From NCBI RefSeq assembly GCF_003610455.1, contig NZ_RAQK01000001.1:2046001-2110000 (forward strand): 64,000 bases of DNA, written 5' to 3'. Position 1 is the stretch's first letter, and each line of letters starts with the position of its first letter. The notes under the pieces are model-generated. The model did no database searches. It was not told the origin of the DNA and saw only the letters and a program-made list of their open reading frames with translations. Both the position numbers and the translations under genes were made by a program. Positions 37,872-52,073 of the stretch are shown here, piece by piece. Source of the DNA: Sulfitobacter guttiformis. GTDB lineage: Bacteria > Pseudomonadota > Alphaproteobacteria > Rhodobacterales > Rhodobacteraceae.

Positions 37872-38541
37872 TGCGGAGACGTGATTCCGACCAAGCCAGG
37901 CCTGAGTCCCGTATTTAGGGGATGATTCACCAAAAACGGGCGCCTCATTTCTATGCGCGGGTCCACGAATTGCCTGAAAACACCCCCGCAGCACTAAAAT
38001 TATCTAGGCAGTCGGATTCATATTTGCCATAAAAATATGGTAGTTCAGGGTTCCCGATGGGGGCTAACAGGGAAAAATCGACCTAATGGTCAGTTTCCCT
38101 GAAAAAAGCACTTGCGGCCTGCTGGAACTAACACTAGAACCCCCCTTACCGGAGACGCAGACAAGCAGACACGGAGCAGCGGACGGAACGAAGCGGAGAC
38201 GCGGAGTTAAGGAAGCGAAGATAGAAATTCGGAGAGATTGACTGGCGGGCGCGCAGTGAGAATTGCGCATCTGTTGGGTTTTTGTCTCCACGTTATTTGA
38301 AAATAGAATATCTGAAGAGATATGTGGGCGGTTTGGTCTATTTCGATGGATCAACGTCTGTATATCGCGCTCTTAGGGTTCAGGCCCGATGATAGAGTGT
38401 CAGCTTCACTGTTTGACGGACTTTCGATTACTTTGGTAATCTTTAGTACATCAAACGGAGAAAAACGCCTGTACTATTCAGTAAGTAGTGCAGGACGATG
38501 TGCAGAGGTTCGACGTCAAGGATATGATCGTAAGATCATTT
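37872..38541. other. rrn upstream region and 16S leader
   Basis: About 670 bp without a supported gene. It should contain the rrn promoters and the transcribed leader. A purine-rich tract (38150-38225) with a repeated CGGAGACGC unit is a notable feature. The many short frames here are not considered coding. Confidence 0.6.
38282..38309 (+). promoter_or_regulatory. Candidate rrn promoter
   Basis: TTGTCT, a 16-bp spacer and TAGAAT (38304-38309) resemble a sigma-70 promoter about 230 bp before 16S. A second, weaker candidate is TTGACG at 38413 with TAATCT at 38437 (18-bp spacer). Both are tentative. Confidence 0.3.
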
Positions 38542-40012
<1,471 letters not shown>

Positions 40013-40165
40013 GTTCCTAGCAGCATTAGAACTTGTTCTTTTACTCGTGGAACACTTAGCAGGACAGCAAACAAAGCTGTCCATATTTGGAACATCTTCG
40101 GATGTTCTTCGGACCGAGCCGTCCTCATATCTCTTCAGAAACAGAACACGAGCTACCGCTCGTAT

Positions 40166-40242
<77 letters not shown>

Positions 40243-40275
40243 TGAATTCTTCTGCATATGTAGAAGATAAGTGAT

Positions 40276-40351
40276 GGGGCCTTAGCTCAGCTGGGAGAGC
40301 GCCTGATTTGCATTCAGGAGGTCAGGAGTTCGATCCTCCTAGGCTCCACCA
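40276..40351 (+). tRNA. trnA: tRNA-Ala (TGC)
   Basis: A 76-nt cloverleaf with encoded CCA, 33 bp after tRNA-Ile. The anticodon TGC is at 40309-40311, and the T arm reads AGGAGTTCGATCCTCCT. The acceptor pairs GGGGCCT with AGGCTCC, with one G-U pair. Confidence 0.97.
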
Positions 40352-40765
40352 AGCACTTAAACTGTAATGAAGCCTTCAGATACAAGCTCAATTAGATCGT
40401 TAAGCACTGTACACAGTTCTTAACCGTCCAATTGGACGAATTAACATCGTAAAGAGAGATACAAATAACAACACTGTTTGATCGTGCCGAGTGTGGCAAT
40501 GATCTCAGTTTGGTGTGTTAGGTTTAGGCCTATCACAAGCATTTGCATAGACTGTTTCCTCGGTCTGCCAATTGTTTGCCATCTGAAAGCAGCAGTGTTG
40601 TCCAAGTCAAGTACACTAACCGGAGAGGTCGTAAGGCCTCTCGAAATAGTCATAGATCCGCACGGTTCTATGGCAGTTATGTATGCTTTTGATCTGGAAA
40701 CAGGGATAAACAGTTTCTTACCAGCTTCTGTTGTCCACGAGGGGCGTTAAGTCCTTCTCTTTCTG
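40352..40765. other. tRNA-Ala to 23S spacer
   Basis: About 410 bp of transcribed spacer. The end (GGATCAAATCAAGC, from 40765) pairs with the sequence just after 23S to form the processing stalk. A 90-codon frame across it is not coding. Confidence 0.7.
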
Positions 40766-43608
<2,843 letters not shown>

Positions 43609-43700
43609 CAGTAACAGAGTGACTTAACTCTCTACTGCGAAAATCAAAAGCATACACACACATCAGTTGTACTGACTTGGACATTTGGAAAGTTTGTTTG

Positions 43701-43815
<115 letters not shown>

Positions 43816-43856
43816 CCTAACAAGCTTTCCAGATGAGTATCTCTCTTCGATGAAAA

Positions 43857-43893
43857 CAAAACGCCGCCTGCTGAAAAGCTGGCGGCGTTTTGC
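43857..43893 (+). terminator. rrn operon terminator
   Basis: AAAACGCCGCC and GGCGGCGTTTT form an 11-bp stem with a 12-base loop, the 3' arm ending in TTTT. It lies 41 bp after 5S. Confidence 0.92.
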
Positions 43894-44428
43894 TGTGTCA
43901 AATTACCTGCAACCTGCTTAAACCTATTGCAAGCGCATCGACAGATAGCACCTTCGCTATGGATACGCTCTTATGCAGACTTAAAAGTCTAAAGATCTGC
44001 TGATTTTAGCTCTGCCGCTTCCAGAGGCACTACCCTTTATGGCGCCTCCCAACGTGAAAACGTGTCAGACCTATCGCAAGCTGCCTCACTCTAAGCCAGA
44101 AGCTATCTGAAATTAGACTGTCACGGCACAAACCGAACATCTCCAGCGTGTCTCGACATACTTATCACATCCCCGCACCCTCATCAAAAGCCAGACGCCA
44201 ATGCCTCCCAAAAAACCTCAATAGAAAAAATGCTTTGTCTTGCTACTCCAAGACCCCGAAAACCCGCAAACAACCCAAGACACGCGAAAATAGCACAAAC
44301 TAAATAAACAATCCTCAAGCAGATCCTTTCGATCCAAAAACAAACACACTCACACTGCACAGCAGGCACAAACAAACTCAGCAAAATAAAACAAAAAAAC
44401 GCTAGATTAATAACATAATCACAAAATC
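43894..44428. other. Intergenic region between rrn and the GGT-TRAP operon
   Basis: About 535 bp. No gene is supported. The last 250 bp are unusually rich in A and C on the plus strand (repeated AAACA/CAAA words), giving a false minus-strand frame. No terminator of the minus-strand GGT operon was clearly identified. Confidence 0.5.
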
Positions 44429-46015
44429 CTAGATACTCAGAGCTGCGCCATCAGCTCTTGGGTCGGTTGCTGTTTCCACCAATCCATCAGGGTGCCTCAC
44501 CAATGCCCCAGCATGCCCTGTTAGATCGCTAAATTCTGGGAGCATCTCAATCTCGTGGCCCGCGCCGCGCAGGGCGTCAACAAGCCTCTCGTCAAACCTG
44601 CTTTCAATCTTGAGGGAAGTGGTTTCGTCACCCCAAGTCCTTCCAAGCAACCAACGTGGTGCTGTCACAGCCGCTTGAAGATCCATTCCGAATTGAACAT
44701 GACGTGAAAAAACTGCCGCTTGCGTTTGCGGTTGGCCTTCACCCCCCATAGTCCCGTAGGACATTACCCGGCCGTCGTTCAAAAGTGCGAGGGCTGGGTT
44801 TAACGTGTGGAACGGACACCGACCCGGTCCAAGTTCGTTTGGTCCGGGTTGTAGCGAAAATCCTGCACCTCTGTTTTGGAAGAATACACCGGTTTCGGGG
44901 CACGTCAGGCCAGAACCGAACTCCCAGAATACACTTTGAATAAAACTAACGACTGTACCCTCACTATCTGATGCACCCATCCAAATCGTATCACCAGCTT
45001 TTGGAATGTGCGGCCAATCCAAGGCGCGGAATGGATCAATCCGTGCAGTCATTTCGCCCAGAACATCATTCCTGAGCCATTCCTGAGCCGGCGTTTGCAT
45101 CCTTTTGGGGTCGCCCAGATCGGCATTGCGGCGGATGAAGGTCTGCTTGGTTGCCTCGATCAATCCATGTATGTGGTTAAAGCTTTCACCGTCTAAAACG
45201 CCTAAACGGTCAAATACTCCAAGTATACCGAGTGACGAGACCCCCTGAGTGGGGGCGATCATGTTAAAAAGCCGTCCGTGCGACGTCTTTAGTGAAAGGG
45301 GCATTACGTGTTGCGCGGCATATGAATTGAAGTCATCAATGCGCAGCGGACTGCCATGTTCCTGTAGAAATGCGGCATGTGTTTCAGCAACTGGGCCACT
45401 GTAAAACGCCTCCAATCCATTGTCGGCCAGTGTTTGAAGGGTTCGCCCCAACGCACCTTGAACCAGCCGGTCGCCCGCAGCAGGAACCTTACCTTCAATA
45501 AGATAGGTTTCCGCAAATCCGGGCACATTTTTTAGCCCGTTTAGTTTCTCGCGCGTACAATCCGACTGGTTTCCCGTTACAGCAATACCGTCGCGCGCAT
45601 GCATTATTGCATCGGCTAACAGAACCGATAGCGGTAAGCGTCGGTCCTGCGGGACAAGCGATAGTGCTGCCTGCCAGCCGCTAATGGTTCCAGGCACCGT
45701 AAGCGCCGCAAGGCCGCCCCGTGCTGGAATAGCTTCGGTATGCCCATGAGTTGCATAGAATTCCGGCGTAGCCATACCGGCGGCTGTCCCGCAGGCAGAA
45801 ATACCGACTGGATCGTGGCCTTCTCGATGAATAATCCAGAAACCGTCGCCGCCAATTCCGTTCATATGCGGATAAACTACAGCGATGGTCGCAGCAGCGG
45901 CGACCATCGCCTCTATCGCTGTGCCGCCAGCCACAAGCACGTCCCGCCCCGCGAGAGCCGCAGCGCGGTGTGGCGCGGTAATCCCGCCATTTAATCCAAG
46001 TGATGCTTTCAACAT
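44429..46015 (-). CDS. Gamma-glutamyltransferase family protein (cytoplasmic, YwrD-like)
   Basis: A 528-residue Ntn-hydrolase. The ATG at 46015 gives MLKASLGLNGGITAPHRAAA, with no signal peptide, whereas classical GGTs are periplasmic. HMNGIGGDGFWIIH matches the large-subunit GGxGGG-type region. The expected autocleavage site lies in GDTIWMGASDSEGTVVSF, where the Thr would become the nucleophile of the small subunit. GSGLTCPETGVFFQNRGAGF and YGTMGGEGQPQTQAAVF are family signatures. It should hydrolyse or transfer gamma-glutamyl or similar amide/acyl groups on a substrate already inside the cell. The start is 1 bp after the stop of the TRAP permease gene, so a compound imported by the TRAP system is the likely substrate. 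Confidence 0.88.
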   Translation of the reverse strand: MLKASLGLNGGITAPHRAAALAGRDVLVAGGTAIEAMVAAAATIAVVYPHMNGIGGDGFWIIHREGHDPVGISACGTAAGMATPEFYATHGHTEAIPARGGLAALTVPGTISGWQAALSLVPQDRRLPLSVLLADAIMHARDGIAVTGNQSDCTREKLNGLKNVPGFAETYLIEGKVPAAGDRLVQGALGRTLQTLADNGLEAFYSGPVAETHAAFLQEHGSPLRIDDFNSYAAQHVMPLSLKTSHGRLFNMIAPTQGVSSLGILGVFDRLGVLDGESFNHIHGLIEATKQTFIRRNADLGDPKRMQTPAQEWLRNDVLGEMTARIDPFRALDWPHIPKAGDTIWMGASDSEGTVVSFIQSVFWEFGSGLTCPETGVFFQNRGAGFSLQPGPNELGPGRCPFHTLNPALALLNDGRVMSYGTMGGEGQPQTQAAVFSRHVQFGMDLQAAVTAPRWLLGRTWGDETTSLKIESRFDERLVDALRGAGHEIEMLPEFSDLTGHAGALVRHPDGLVETATDPRADGAALSI

Positions 46016-46016
46016 T

Positions 46017-47351
46017 TTACCATCCAATCGCTTCGGGAAGCCATAACGCGAGGCTAGGGTAGAAAAAGACAAGGACAACACCCAAAAGCTGTATGGCTAT
46101 AAAGGGTAGAACACCGCGATAGATGTCGATGGTCCTGATCGAGGGTGGTGCTACACCCTTTAGGAAAAACAGTGCCCAACCGAACGGTGGCGTCAGAAAA
46201 GATGTTTGCAGATTGAGGCCGACGAGTATGGCAAGCCACGCCATATCAACGCCAGCGGATTGAAAGATCGGGAGGAAGAGCGGCAGCGCGATGTAGGAAA
46301 TCTCGATCCACTCAAGAAAAAAACCAAGTACGAACAGCACCACCATCAAGAATAAAATCTGTCCATTCAGTCCGCCCGGAACCAGCGAGAATGCATCCTG
46401 CACCAGCCGCTCTCCACCCAACCCGCGAAAGGCGAGGCCAAATGGCTGTGCAAAGATCAGGATGAGGAACACCATAGCACTGGTGATAAAGGCTCCGCGA
46501 ACGGCTGCTGTAAGGATCGAAAGATCTAGGCGCCCCGCCAGCAACGCAAGTACCAGACTGCCGAGTGCTCCCATCGATGCGGCTTCGGTCGGGGCGGCGA
46601 CCCCGCCGATAATGGACCCTAGGACAAGAACAATAAGGGCAATTGGAGGAAGTACAACTTTGACCAGTTTGACCGCAAGTTGCTTTCCCGAAGTGAGTGC
46701 GCGCTCTTGTGCGGGAATCGCAGGAACAAGGTGGGGCTTCAGAATTCCTAGCGCCAGAATATACCCGACAAACAAAAGGGAGAGCATCAGGCCGGGGATC
46801 AGGGCGGCGGCAAACAGAGTGCCGACAGATTCGCCCATAATGTCGGCCAAAAGAATGAGTACTAAACTAGGAGGGATAATCTGACCCAGTGTTCCGGAAG
46901 CGCAGATAACACCGCAGGCCACCCCCGCGTCATACCCCCGGTTGATCACCGGTCCCAGCGCGATCAGACCCATTGTGACGACAGTCGCCCCGACGACGCC
47001 AGAGGCAGCGCCCATTAGAACCCCGACCAGAATGATCGCAAGTGCCATGCCCCCCCTGATGCCGCCCATCGCAAGGCCGATCACTTCTATAAGGTCTTCG
47101 GCTATTCGCGATTTTTCGAGCATGATGCCCATGAAGATAAATAAGGGAAGCGCCAGAAGGGTATAATTCGTGACAACGCCGTAAATGCGCGAGGGTAGCA
47201 GCGAAAATAGCATCGGGCCAAAACCAAAATACCCAAATATCAGACCTGTCGCACCAAGACATATCGCGACGGGTATCCCACCCAATAACATCAAGAAGAA
47301 TGCGCCAATCATGCAGAGCGCGAGGATTTCAGTGAAGGGCACGGGCGTCAC
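46017..47351 (-). CDS. TRAP transporter large permease (DctM family)
   Basis: A 444-residue membrane protein with about 12 helices. The start codon is GTG, with AGGAGG (as CCTCCT on the plus strand near 47363) 9-14 bp ahead. Segments such as GVLMGAASGVVGATVVTMGL, CASGTLGQIIPPSLVLILLA and APTEAASMGALGSL are DctM signatures. LPIFQSAGVDMAWLAILVGL and the late NLQTSFLTPPFGWALFFL place it in the TakPQM-like subgroup. It carries the substrate across the inner membrane driven by Na+, partnered by DctQ and DctP encoded just upstream. The gap to dctQ is 23 bp and to the GGT gene 1 bp. Confidence 0.95.
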   Translation of the reverse strand: MTPVPFTEILALCMIGAFFLMLLGGIPVAICLGATGLIFGYFGFGPMLFSLLPSRIYGVVTNYTLLALPLFIFMGIMLEKSRIAEDLIEVIGLAMGGIRGGMALAIILVGVLMGAASGVVGATVVTMGLIALGPVINRGYDAGVACGVICASGTLGQIIPPSLVLILLADIMGESVGTLFAAALIPGLMLSLLFVGYILALGILKPHLVPAIPAQERALTSGKQLAVKLVKVVLPPIALIVLVLGSIIGGVAAPTEAASMGALGSLVLALLAGRLDLSILTAAVRGAFITSAMVFLILIFAQPFGLAFRGLGGERLVQDAFSLVPGGLNGQILFLMVVLFVLGFFLEWIEISYIALPLFLPIFQSAGVDMAWLAILVGLNLQTSFLTPPFGWALFFLKGVAPPSIRTIDIYRGVLPFIAIQLLGVVLVFFYPSLALWLPEAIGW

Positions 47352-47374
47352 TTTCTGTTTAGGAGGATCGTTTT

Positions 47375-47899
47375 TCAGGAAGAAGGGGGGCTGACGGGCC
47401 GGATAAGATTTGTCAGCGCATGGGCGAACATTGCAAAGGCTTGTAAACCAAGCAAAATAAACGCTACGGGCAGAACCGCCTTGAGTAGGTAGCGATAGCC
47501 GAGGCCGCCGGGATCGGGGGAACCTTCGTTAATGCTGTAGCTGTTTTGAACATAGTCGATACTGAGCCATGCAATAACGAGGGCCACGACCAGCAGAAGA
47601 AGGGTCGAAACCACATCAACAAACGCCTGCACCCGAACGGACATTTTTTCATAAAAAATATCGACCCGAACCTCGCCACCCTGATTGAGGCCATAGGACA
47701 TCCCTAAAAGAGCGCCTGCCGCCATCAGGTGCCATTCAGTTTCTTGTAATGCGACCGACCCAATCCCGGCCAGATAGCGACCCAGCACATTGAAACTGAC
47801 AACCATAACAAGCGCGAGGCCAAGCCATGCGCTGAGTTGTCCGATGATGCGCACGAGGGTGGATGCCCCGTGCGCAGCGGTATTTAAAAACCGGAGCAT
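47375..47899 (-). CDS. TRAP transporter small permease (DctQ family)
   Basis: A 174-residue protein with four hydrophobic helices. GRYLAGIGSVALQETEWHLM and the QGGEVRVDIFYEKMSVRVQA segment are the DctQ signature, with the conserved Glu/Trp and RVD. It forms the membrane heterodimer with DctM. It begins 5 bp after the binding-protein stop codon, so the three genes are translated as one unit. Confidence 0.94.
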   Translation of the reverse strand: MLRFLNTAAHGASTLVRIIGQLSAWLGLALVMVVSFNVLGRYLAGIGSVALQETEWHLMAAGALLGMSYGLNQGGEVRVDIFYEKMSVRVQAFVDVVSTLLLLVVALVIAWLSIDYVQNSYSINEGSPDPGGLGYRYLLKAVLPVAFILLGLQAFAMFAHALTNLIRPVSPPSS

Positions 47900-47904
47900 T
47901 CCGA

Positions 47905-48984
47905 TCAGCCCGGCAAGCTGAACAACGGCTTTTCCGAAATGTCGGCCCAGCCTTTGTATTCTGCTTTAAACGCCATAAACGCATCGTGGACCTTGCGCGT
48001 GGCTGGATCAGCAGCGGCACCTTCTTCCAGCACGCGGTCGGTTACCGCTTTCAATTCTGCGATAACATCATCGGGTAGAACATCTGCAATGACACCTTCA
48101 TTATCGACGAGATCCTTGAGCGCAGCAGCATTATTAGCTTCTGACCAAGTATAGCTTTCGACGTTGCAGGCCATTGCAGCAGTTTCGACAATCGCCTTGA
48201 GGTCCGCCGGCAGGCTATCCCATGCTGCACTGCCGATCAAAAGTTCGGTCGTGTTCGACGGTTCATGCCAACCGGTTGTGTAATAATATTTCGCAGCATT
48301 GTGCAAACCCAGACGGCGATCCTGATACGGCCCGACAAATTCGGCAGCATCAATCACACCGCGTTCGAGTGCTGGAAAAATCTCGCCGCCCGGCAGCAGG
48401 GTAACATCGACACCCAAAGCCGCGTATACTTTGCCAGCGAGGCCAGGGATTCGCATTTTCAATCCGTCGAGGTCAGCAACGCCTGTGATCGGCTCACGGA
48501 ACCAGCCGGTCATCTGAACTCCGGTGTTTCCCATGGGCAGGGCTTTGAGACCCAGCGGCGCATAAAGCTCGTCCCAGAGCGCCATGCCGCCACCGTGATA
48601 CAGCCACGCATTCATTCCGGCAAAGTTCATTCCGAACGGAACGGTCGTGAAATACTGTGCTGCGGGAATGCGACCGGCCCAGAAATATGCATTTGCAGCA
48701 TTCATCTCGATGGCACCGCTGCGCACAGCGTCAAACCCTTCAAGGGCAGGGATCAATTCGCCCGCGGCAAAATGTTGAATATTAAGGCGGCCATCGGACA
48801 TGGCGGCCACTTTTGCGCAAAAATCTGTCGGGCTACCGGGGCCTTCAACATAAAACGGAGATCCAGGGCCATAAGCGTTTGTCATCTTCCAGTTGAAGGT
48901 TGATTGCGCATGGGCAATCGACGGGGCCGCCAAAGTCGCTGCGGGAACAGTTGCGCCGGCAAGCAGGAATTTTCTTCTGTCCAT
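47905..48984 (-). CDS. TRAP transporter substrate-binding protein, TakP-like (DctP family)
   Basis: A 359-residue periplasmic protein. The ATG at 48984 gives MDRRKFLLAGATVPAATLAA, a Tat-like signal peptide ending near AHAQS; GAGAAAGTGAC lies ahead. The body closely follows the alpha-keto-acid binder TakP of Rhodobacter: FAAGELIPALEGFDAVRSGA, VPFGMNFAGMNAWLYHGGGM, GNTGVQMTGWFR with the substrate Arg, and ERGVIDAAEFVGPYQDRRLG. Such proteins bind 2-oxo acids, lactate or hydroxy acids, often with Na+. The companion GGT-family enzyme suggests a conjugated or amide-bearing acid instead. First gene of the dctP-dctQ-dctM-ggt operon. Confidence 0.93.
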   Translation of the reverse strand: MDRRKFLLAGATVPAATLAAPSIAHAQSTFNWKMTNAYGPGSPFYVEGPGSPTDFCAKVAAMSDGRLNIQHFAAGELIPALEGFDAVRSGAIEMNAANAYFWAGRIPAAQYFTTVPFGMNFAGMNAWLYHGGGMALWDELYAPLGLKALPMGNTGVQMTGWFREPITGVADLDGLKMRIPGLAGKVYAALGVDVTLLPGGEIFPALERGVIDAAEFVGPYQDRRLGLHNAAKYYYTTGWHEPSNTTELLIGSAAWDSLPADLKAIVETAAMACNVESYTWSEANNAAALKDLVDNEGVIADVLPDDVIAELKAVTDRVLEEGAAADPATRKVHDAFMAFKAEYKGWADISEKPLFSLPG

Positions 48985-49328
48985 TGGTGTCACTTTCTCC
49001 ATGATGTTCCGATGCCTGACAGGGTGCTTCGACGAAGAAAAACGCAATACTTGGGGTCATCACAAAAAAACGACTTAGTTTTTGCTGATTATAATTAGAG
49101 CGAACCAACCGCCCGCGCCCATAATTTGAGCCACCAAACAACATATCATGTCCGGCAAATGCCGGTTCATACGATAGTTTGGAGGCATTCTTTTGAAGGA
49201 TGAGGCCGGGCGTTTTGCTCATGCCGCCCCTAACGAAAATTCGAGCGTTGTTACAAAACCTTCTCAAATCTTAAACACAGATGTCTTAAACCGGCTCTAT
49301 CAGGCTCCTAACAAATGGGGGTCCGATC
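48985..49328. other. Divergent promoter region between TRAP and phn operons
   Basis: About 340 bp, no gene. The TRAP (minus) and phnC (plus) promoters must lie here. TCTTAAAC occurs twice at 49269-49276 and 49284-49291, 15 bp apart, upstream of phnC. It does not match the Pho box (CTGTCAT repeats at 11-bp spacing). No good Pho box was found by eye. Confidence 0.45.
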
Positions 49329-50147
49329 ATGCTCAAGCTTGCGAATGTCACGAAATCATACGGTGAAAATATTGCTGTCCACTCGGCCAGCTTTGCTATC
49401 GACAAGCCGATGATGGTCGGAGTTATCGGCCGCTCGGGTGCGGGGAAATCCACGCTATTGCGGATGTTGAACCGGTTGACGGATGCAACTTCGGGCGAGA
49501 TTACGTTTGACGGTTTGAACGTAACTGCCCTGCGCGGCACTGCCAAACGGCAGTGGCAATCGCAGTGCGCGATGATTTTCCAGCAGTTCAATCTGGTACC
49601 GCGCATGGATGTGGTATCGAATGTTCTGCACGGTACGCTCAACCGCCGTTCCACCTTCTCGACGATGTTCAACCTCTATCCTGATGAGGACATCCACCGC
49701 GCCATCGATATACTGGAGCGGTTAGGCATTGCACAACATGCCCCAAAACGTGCCGAGGCCTTATCGGGTGGCCAACAGCAGCGGGTCGCCATTGCGCGTG
49801 CGCTGATGCAGGATCCAAAGATCATTCTCGCCGACGAGCCGATTGCGTCGCTTGATCCTATGAACGCGCAAGTGGTGATGCAATCGCTCCGCGACATTCA
49901 CGAACAGGACGGGCGGATGGTCATCGCCAACTTGCACACCCTCGATACTGCGCGTCGCTATTGCGACCGTGTTATCGGAATGCGGGACGGTGCCATCGTG
50001 TTCGACGACACACCCGAAATGCTGACTACGTCCAGCGCCCGCGAGATTTATGGCGCCGATGCCAGCTTCTCCGAAGCGACTACCTCAACCCAGATCGAAC
50101 CCGACGAGACGGTCCAGCGCAGGCTGGTCGACATCGCCGCACAATAA
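49329..50147 (+). CDS. phnC: Phosphonate ABC transporter ATP-binding protein
   Basis: A 272-residue ATPase of the PhnC type. Walker A is GRSGAGKST, the Q-loop segment is [20 protein letters not shown] with the PhnC-typical NLV and following HGTLNRRST, the signature is [15 protein letters not shown], and Walker B reads [13 protein letters not shown]. It drives import of phosphonates with PhnD and the two PhnE permeases encoded next. GGGGG precedes the ATG by 7 bp. It is the first gene of phnCDE1E2 plus a hexapeptide acyltransferase. Confidence 0.96.
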   Translation: MLKLANVTKSYGENIAVHSASFAIDKPMMVGVIGRSGAGKSTLLRMLNRLTDATSGEITFDGLNVTALRGTAKRQWQSQCAMIFQQFNLVPRMDVVSNVLHGTLNRRSTFSTMFNLYPDEDIHRAIDILERLGIAQHAPKRAEALSGGQQQRVAIARALMQDPKIILADEPIASLDPMNAQVVMQSLRDIHEQDGRMVIANLHTLDTARRYCDRVIGMRDGAIVFDDTPEMLTTSSAREIYGADASFSEATTSTQIEPDETVQRRLVDIAAQ

Positions 50148-50204
50148 GCTGTCACTTTACCCTGCACGCCGCTTTGGGGTGCACTCACAGAAGAAAGATT
50201 TCAG

Positions 50205-51113
50205 ATGAAAAAACTCATCGCACTTGCCCTCGCAACCACCGCCATCACCGGAACAGCTTTTGCCCAAGACACAGCAATTACGGAATTCCGCATTGGTATT
50301 CTGGGCGGCGAAAACGCACAGGACCGGATGAACAGCAACGAATGTCTACGCAGCAGCATCGAAGAGGCGCTTGGTGTCCCAACCAAGATTTTTGCCCCTG
50401 CCGATTATAACGGTGTCATTCAGGGGCTGTTGGGCGGGTCGATTGATTTGTCGCTGATGGGGCCTTCGTCCTATGCGGCGGTTCACATTGCTGATGAAAG
50501 CGCAGTCTCGCCCATACTTGTCAAAGTCAACTCCGATGGCTCGACCGGCTACTATTCAATCGGCTTTGCACGCATCGACAGCGGCGTCACCTCACTTGAG
50601 GGTCTTAAGGGTAAGGTGTTCGGCTTTGGTGATCCGAACTCAACCTCCGGCTACCTTATCCCCTCTATCGAGATCCCCCAAATTACAGGGGCCAGCATGG
50701 ATAACGGCGATTACTTCGGTGAGGTGAAATTCACCGGCGGTCACGAGCAGACAATCGTCGCGGTCAACAACGGTGATGTGGCCGCCGGCGTGACCTGGGC
50801 GGATGGTCAAGGCAATTGGGAAGACGGCTATAACTTCGGTGCGCTGCGCAAGGCTGTGGATGCTGGTCTGGTTGATATGAATGATCTGGTTGAAATCTGG
50901 CGCTCCAAGCTCATTCCCGGCGAGCCTGTCGTGTTGCGTAATGCATTGCCCGACGATGTGCGCGCTACCGTGACACAGATCATCGACACTATGGGTGAAA
51001 ACGATCCCGCCTGCGCCGAGGCGATTGCGGGTGGCGAAGTGAGCGGCTTTGATCCGATCACCCATGATGCCTACACCTCGATCGTGGCCGCGCGCTTGGC
51101 TGAATCGAACTGA
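50205..51113 (+). CDS. phnD: Phosphonate ABC transporter substrate-binding protein
   Basis: A 302-residue periplasmic protein. Residues 1-21 (MKKLIALALATTAITGTAFA) are a signal peptide. FRIGILGGENAQDRMNSNEC, LLGGSIDLSLMGPSSYAAVH and FGFGDPNSTSGYLIP are the PhnD fold motifs, with the Ser/Thr-rich loop that holds the phosphonate oxygens. VAAGVTWADGQGNW and the IPGEPVVLRNALPDD region complete the second lobe. Known PhnD proteins bind 2-aminoethylphosphonate or methylphosphonate; specificity cannot be read here. It follows phnC by 57 bp. Confidence 0.95.
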   Translation: MKKLIALALATTAITGTAFAQDTAITEFRIGILGGENAQDRMNSNECLRSSIEEALGVPTKIFAPADYNGVIQGLLGGSIDLSLMGPSSYAAVHIADESAVSPILVKVNSDGSTGYYSIGFARIDSGVTSLEGLKGKVFGFGDPNSTSGYLIPSIEIPQITGASMDNGDYFGEVKFTGGHEQTIVAVNNGDVAAGVTWADGQGNWEDGYNFGALRKAVDAGLVDMNDLVEIWRSKLIPGEPVVLRNALPDDVRATVTQIIDTMGENDPACAEAIAGGEVSGFDPITHDAYTSIVAARLAESN

Positions 51114-51188
51114 TCCATACAAGTTTAAACCCTGCTGCTGGTCCTGTCATCCAAGACGGGGCCAGCGCTTTGTTATACGGGACATATC

Positions 51189-52073
51189 ATGGCTGATGCC
51201 CAACAGTCTCATGCCGCTGCAGCGGATGTGAGCACCACTTATCTTGCCCAGATCAAAGCAAAGCGGCTGATGAATTTCATCCTGCTTATCGTTTTTCTGG
51301 CACTGTTCATGTCTGGCTTCGCGACAGCCGAGAGCCGCAATGCCGGCGGCTTTCTGGAAGGGTTGGGAAACATTTTCGATTTCCCGGCCGCGATGTGGTC
51401 GGAAGCCGTCGAGCGGTCACATCTGCTTCCCGGCTATCTGGTGCAGTATTTTCCATCGCTCGTCGAAACGGTGAATATCGCAGCTGCTTCCACGCTTCTG
51501 GGTGCGTTAGCGGGTTTGGTGATATCGCTGTTGGTAACACGTGGCTTCGCACCGGTAACGTGGTTGATAGGGCCACTTCGCCGCGTTCTTGATATCTTTC
51601 GCGCTGTGCCGGAAATTGTGATCGCACTTGTGTTGATCTTTATGCTGGGTGGTGGGCCGGTGCCTGCGATGATCGCTATTGCCCTGCATACTGTCGGCGC
51701 CTTGGGAAAGCTGTTTTCGGAAGTAAATGAAAACGCCTCGCTGAAACCCGTTGAGGGGCTTGCCTCTACGGGTGCGAACTGGACCCAGCGAATGATGCTG
51801 GGTGTCATCCCGCAGGTAGCGCCGAACTATCTCAGCTATGCCTTGCTGCGGTTCGAGATCAACATTCGTGCCTCTGCCATCCTAGGATTCGTCGGTGCAG
51901 GCGGCATTGGTTATGACTTGCGCAATACAATGAGCTGGGGCGTGGGGAAATATGACGAGGCTGCGGCCATATTCCTGCTGCTTTTCGGAACGATCGTGCT
52001 GGTTGATCAGGTATCGAGCCTGCTGCGCAATCGCCTGACACATGGCACGCAAAACATCGAGGCCACGATATGA
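51189..52073 (+). CDS. phnE: Phosphonate ABC transporter permease (first PhnE)
   Basis: A 294-residue inner-membrane permease with six predicted helices. YFPSLVETVNIAAASTLLGA starts the permease domain. The EAA-type loop that contacts PhnC is GLASTGANWTQRMMLGVIPQ. RASAILGFVGAGGIGYDLRN is the PhnE C-terminal signature. Its last 4 bases overlap the next phnE (ATGA), so the two channel halves are coupled in translation. Confidence 0.95.
   Translation: MADAQQSHAAAADVSTTYLAQIKAKRLMNFILLIVFLALFMSGFATAESRNAGGFLEGLGNIFDFPAAMWSEAVERSHLLPGYLVQYFPSLVETVNIAAASTLLGALAGLVISLLVTRGFAPVTWLIGPLRRVLDIFRAVPEIVIALVLIFMLGGGPVPAMIAIALHTVGALGKLFSEVNENASLKPVEGLASTGANWTQRMMLGVIPQVAPNYLSYALLRFEINIRASAILGFVGAGGIGYDLRNTMSWGVGKYDEAAAIFLLLFGTIVLVDQVSSLLRNRLTHGTQNIEATI

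Noticed and set aside
44184..44384. 66-codon Cys/Phe-rich minus-strand frame after rrn
   Set aside because: It arises from an A/C-rich stretch; composition and position argue against coding.
49269..49291. Pho-box-like direct repeat before phnC
   Set aside because: TCTTAAAC repeats are 15 bp apart and do not match CTGTCAT at 11-bp spacing.
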